A stretch of 64,000 nt of DNA from positions 1-64,000 of the forward strand of contig JAJDTP010000004.1 of NCBI GenBank assembly GCA_022827095.1. Direction: 5' to 3'. The first letter of the stretch is position 1. The number at the start of each line of letters is the position of its first letter. Position numbers and translations under genes: made by a program. Source of the stretch: Dehalococcoidia bacterium (GTDB lineage: Bacteria > Chloroflexota > Dehalococcoidia > Lucifugimonadales > UBA3495). This document shows positions 61,991-64,000 of the stretch, one piece after another. The notes below the pieces were generated by a model, which was given only the letters and a program-made list of their open reading frames with translations, was not told the DNA's origin and did not search any database.

Positions 61991-62281
61991 ATGGCTACTG
62001 CACTGAAACCGGAGCTGGAAGCGCGCATCGCCGACCTGGCCGAGCGGCTGGGTTTTGACGGGCCCGACGCGGCGGAGCGGGTTATTGTCGCCGCGCTGGA
62101 CTATCTGGACGAAAGCACCGGCAAGTGGGAACGGTGGTACACCCGCGCCGAGATTGACGCGATGGTAGAGCGCGACCGCGTGGCATACTTGAAGGAGAAG
62201 GGTTACTCTGAAACCGACCCACGACCCCTGTCGCAATTGCTCCAGGACGAATTGTACGACGAATTCGGGCTGCCCAAGTAA
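61991..62281 (+). CDS. Antitoxin-like protein, paralogue 1
   Basis: 96 residues. ALKPELEARIADLAERLGFDGPDAAERVIVAALDYLDES resembles a short ribbon-helix-helix or coiled antitoxin of VapB type; the tail (YLKEKGYSETDPRPLSQLL) differs from its neighbour. The next gene repeats the first 40 residues (RIAALAQRVGFDGPDAGEQVL), so the two arose by tandem duplication. Confidence 0.65.
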   Translation: MATALKPELEARIADLAERLGFDGPDAAERVIVAALDYLDESTGKWERWYTRAEIDAMVERDRVAYLKEKGYSETDPRPLSQLLQDELYDEFGLPK

Positions 62282-62299
62282 CCGAAGGATGCTGTGACC

Positions 62300-62551
62300 A
62301 TGACTACTCTGGACAAGCCGGACATCGCAACTCGCATTGCGGCGCTGGCTCAACGAGTGGGCTTTGACGGCCCGGATGCCGGCGAGCAAGTACTGGACAT
62401 GGCGCTGGAGTATTTGGAGGACAGCGTCGCCGGCCGCCCACGCTGGCGCACCCGCCAACACTGGGACGATTTCTCCCAGCAACACGCGGCGGATCTGGCG
62501 CGGCAAGGCCATGCCGCCGGCTTGGATACACTCGTATCCGGTGAAGAGTAG
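62300..62551 (+). CDS. Antitoxin-like protein, paralogue 2 (VapB-like)
   Basis: 83 residues from ATG 62300 (GTG 62294 also in frame). It repeats the helical core of the preceding gene with a different, acidic tail (RTRQHWDDFSQQHAADLARQ). It lies 16 bp before a broken VapC gene, so it was probably its antitoxin and may remain only as a repressor or an anti-addiction copy. Confidence 0.65.
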   Translation: MTTLDKPDIATRIAALAQRVGFDGPDAGEQVLDMALEYLEDSVAGRPRWRTRQHWDDFSQQHAADLARQGHAAGLDTLVSGEE

Positions 62552-62567
62552 CGAGACTGGCGGCCTG

Positions 62568-62949
62568 ATGATTGTATCCGATACCTCAGCACTGATAGCG
62601 TTGGTGATGGACTAACCGGAAGCGCCCGCCATCCGGCACACCATTGACGAAGTCGGGCAAACGCTAATCTCTGCCGCCACGCTGGTGGAATTCTACATCG
62701 TAGCTATGGGCAAGGGTGACGACGCCTATGTGCGCGCCCAAGCCTTAATTCAGGAGCAGCCCATTACAGTCGTCCCATCGGATGCGGAGCAGGCCGAAAT
62801 CGCCCGCCGCGCCTACGAACGATACGGCAAAGGCCGCGAGCATCCAGCTCAACTGAACTTCGGCGACACGCTTGCCTACGTGCGGGGGGCTGCCCTTGTT
62901 GTACAAGGGCGACGACTTTGCTCACACTGACATCCTGTCAGTGGTGTGA
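62568..62949 (+). pseudogene. VapC PIN-domain toxin, inactivated
   Basis: The frame starts MIVSDTSALIALVMD and is cut by TAA at 62613-62615 where a Glu (GAA) would fit; it resumes PEAPAIRHTIDEVGQTLISAATLVEFYIVA and reaches LNFGDTLAY. Just after, a frameshift within a GGGGGG run (about 62884) is needed to join LPLLYKGDDFAHTDILSVV-stop at 62949, the normal VapC ending. Both a nonsense and a frameshift therefore disable it. Catalytic Asp5 and later acidic residues remain readable. Confidence 0.85.
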
Positions 62950-63065
62950 CGCCACCAGTGGCGCACATGGATCCGGCGTTCTTCCCGGCAGCGGAACGGC
63001 GTTCGCCCAAGTTCAAACGTCAGCCGAAGCGCTTGACTCTCGAATCGCGAAGCGCCCCAAATGAA

Positions 63066-63100
63066 AGGCGGCCGCTCCGTATCCATGGTAGCGACCGCCT
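63066..63100 (-). terminator. Rho-independent terminator of the glutamine synthetase gene
   Basis: On the minus strand AGGCGGTCGCT / AGCGGCCGCCT (11-bp stem, one G-T pair) with a 13-base loop, followed by TTCATTTGG, 40 bp after the glnA stop. Confidence 0.75.
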
Positions 63101-63139
63101 AATCGATCCCGGGGATCGTGCTGGATTTCTGTGCAGGCT

Positions 63140-64000
63140 CTAGCTCGCGGCCGCGCCCACGGTCTCCATGATCAACCGGGTTACGGTGTAGGGATCGCAG
63201 TTGGCGTTGGGCCGACGGTCCTCGATGTAACCCTTGCCGTCCCGGGCCACCTGCCACGGAATCCGGACCGATGCGCCCCGGTCGGACACGCCGTACCGGA
63301 ACTCGCGGTACGAGCAGGTCTCGTGCAGGCCGGTGAGGCGCTCCTCGATGCGGTCGCCGTAGTTGGCGATGTGCAGGTCGTGGCGGGTCTGCAGAGCCTC
63401 CGCCGCGGCGACACAGGCGTCGTAGTTCTCGCGCATCAGGGTGGTGGAGAAGTTGGTGTGGGCCCCGGCGCCGTTCCAGTCGCCCTTGACCGGTTTGGGA
63501 TCCAGCGTGGCGCTGATGCCCCTTCGCCCGTCGACGGTCTCCACGTCCTCGCCGATGCGATAGAGTAGCCAGCGGGCCAGCCACAGGTGGTCGCCCACGG
63601 TGGGCGCTCCCACTGGGCCGATCTGGAACTCCCACTGCGCCGGCATAACCTCGCCGTTGATGCCGGAAATGGCCAGTCCGGCATACATGCAGGCGTCCAT
63701 GTGCTGCTCGACCACGGGGCGGCCGAACACTTCGTCGGAACCTACGCCGCAGTAGTAGCCGCCCTGGGGCGCGGGGAAGCCGTTGTCCGGCCAGCCCAGC
63801 GGCTTGATGCCGTCAAAGAAGGTGTACTCCTGCTCGATGCCGAACCAGAAGTCCATCGAGGCGTACTGCTCGGCCGCGGCCGCGCAACCCGCCCTGGTGT
63901 TGGAGGGGTGCGGCGTCATGTCAGTGAGCAGCACTTCGCACATCACCAGTTTGTGGTTACCGCCGCGTATCGGGTCAGGAACCGCCAGCACCGGGTTCAG
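63140..64000 (-). CDS. Glutamine synthetase type II (eukaryote-like), C-terminal part
   Basis: 287 codons are visible; the start lies beyond 64000. GS condenses glutamate and ammonia using ATP. Catalytic-domain motifs: EQEYTFFDG, INGEVMPAQWEFQIGP, LDPKPVKGDWNGAGAHTNFST, GVSDRGASVRIPWQV and GYIEDRRPNANCDPYTVTRLIMET. This matches GSII (GlnII of Streptomyces and rhizobia, eukaryotic GS), not the longer bacterial GSI, and there is no adenylylation loop. The ending after ETVGAAAS is normal. Confidence 0.93.
   Translation of the reverse strand: MNPVLAVPDPIRGGNHKLVMCEVLLTDMTPHPSNTRAGCAAAAEQYASMDFWFGIEQEYTFFDGIKPLGWPDNGFPAPQGGYYCGVGSDEVFGRPVVEQHMDACMYAGLAISGINGEVMPAQWEFQIGPVGAPTVGDHLWLARWLLYRIGEDVETVDGRRGISATLDPKPVKGDWNGAGAHTNFSTTLMRENYDACVAAAEALQTRHDLHIANYGDRIEERLTGLHETCSYREFRYGVSDRGASVRIPWQVARDGKGYIEDRRPNANCDPYTVTRLIMETVGAAAS

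Noticed and set aside
62613-62615. Recoding of the in-frame stop in the vapC frame
   Set aside because: It is TAA, replaces a Glu and not a Cys, and the gene also has a frameshift, so it is simple decay, not selenocysteine.

Overview
The window looks like a piece of a GC-rich Chloroflexota chromosome, probably a Dehalococcoidia or SAR202-like lineage. This is an inference from gene content: class III CoA-transferase, MmgE/PrpD and acyl-CoA dehydrogenase side by side, a coenzyme F420 ligase (CofE), BluB and a B12 riboswitch, a eukaryote-type glutamine synthetase, and a Clp/HspR/CbpA/Hsp20 heat-shock block. No rRNA, tRNA or CRISPR array was recognised. Many short palindromic MITE-like elements sit between genes.

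Layout. 0-8 kb: partial MscS channel, a wrecked selB gene truncated by an IS630 remnant, a PD-(D/E)XK nuclease, and a minus-strand acyl-CoA operon (acyl-CoA dehydrogenase, MmgE/PrpD, CaiB/BaiF). 8-10.4 kb: ferritin-like protein, a luciferase-like monooxygenase stub and a lipoprotein serpin. 10.6-17.1 kb: an unusual plus-strand cluster of a transglutaminase-like protein, a divergent SecA-like ATPase that overlaps it by four bases, a Ser-rich lipoprotein and an unknown protein. 17.2-20.2 kb: envelope-stress island (DUF350, DUF4178, small membrane protein, PspA, PspAA). 20.3-22.9 kb: NspC-like decarboxylase coupled to DUF3326. 23-26.8 kb: MFS transporter and two secreted inhibitor-like proteins (META, BsuPI). 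27.3-31.5 kb: cobalamin riboswitch with terminator in front of a SBP-permease-permease ABC transporter that has no ATPase gene here. 32-35 kb: small membrane proteins and an RCC1-repeat lipoprotein. 35.6-39.3 kb: TRAP large permease, a HEPN/PaREP1-like gene between duplicated dctM ends, and a flavin disulfide reductase. 39.5-44.6 kb: an amidase remnant split by a MITE with a clean 9-bp target duplication, then divergent hsp20 and cbpA-hspR-clpC.

44.6-64 kb: ImmA/DUF4411 toxin-antitoxin pair, cofE, bluB, small protein plus amidase, PRPP synthetase, Rel, DASS transporter, nuclease, and a two-domain rhodanese whose catalytic Cys codon is an in-frame TGA followed by a hairpin of bacterial-SECIS shape. 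Then VapBC, acetyl-CoA synthetase, HicAB, a PD-(D/E)XK protein, two paralogous antitoxins with a broken VapC, and the end of a GSII glutamine synthetase.

The most notable points are the candidate selenocysteine rhodanese in a window that also holds a dead selB fragment, the transglutaminase/SecA-like export cluster, the B12-controlled peptide/nickel-type transporter, and several MITE families.
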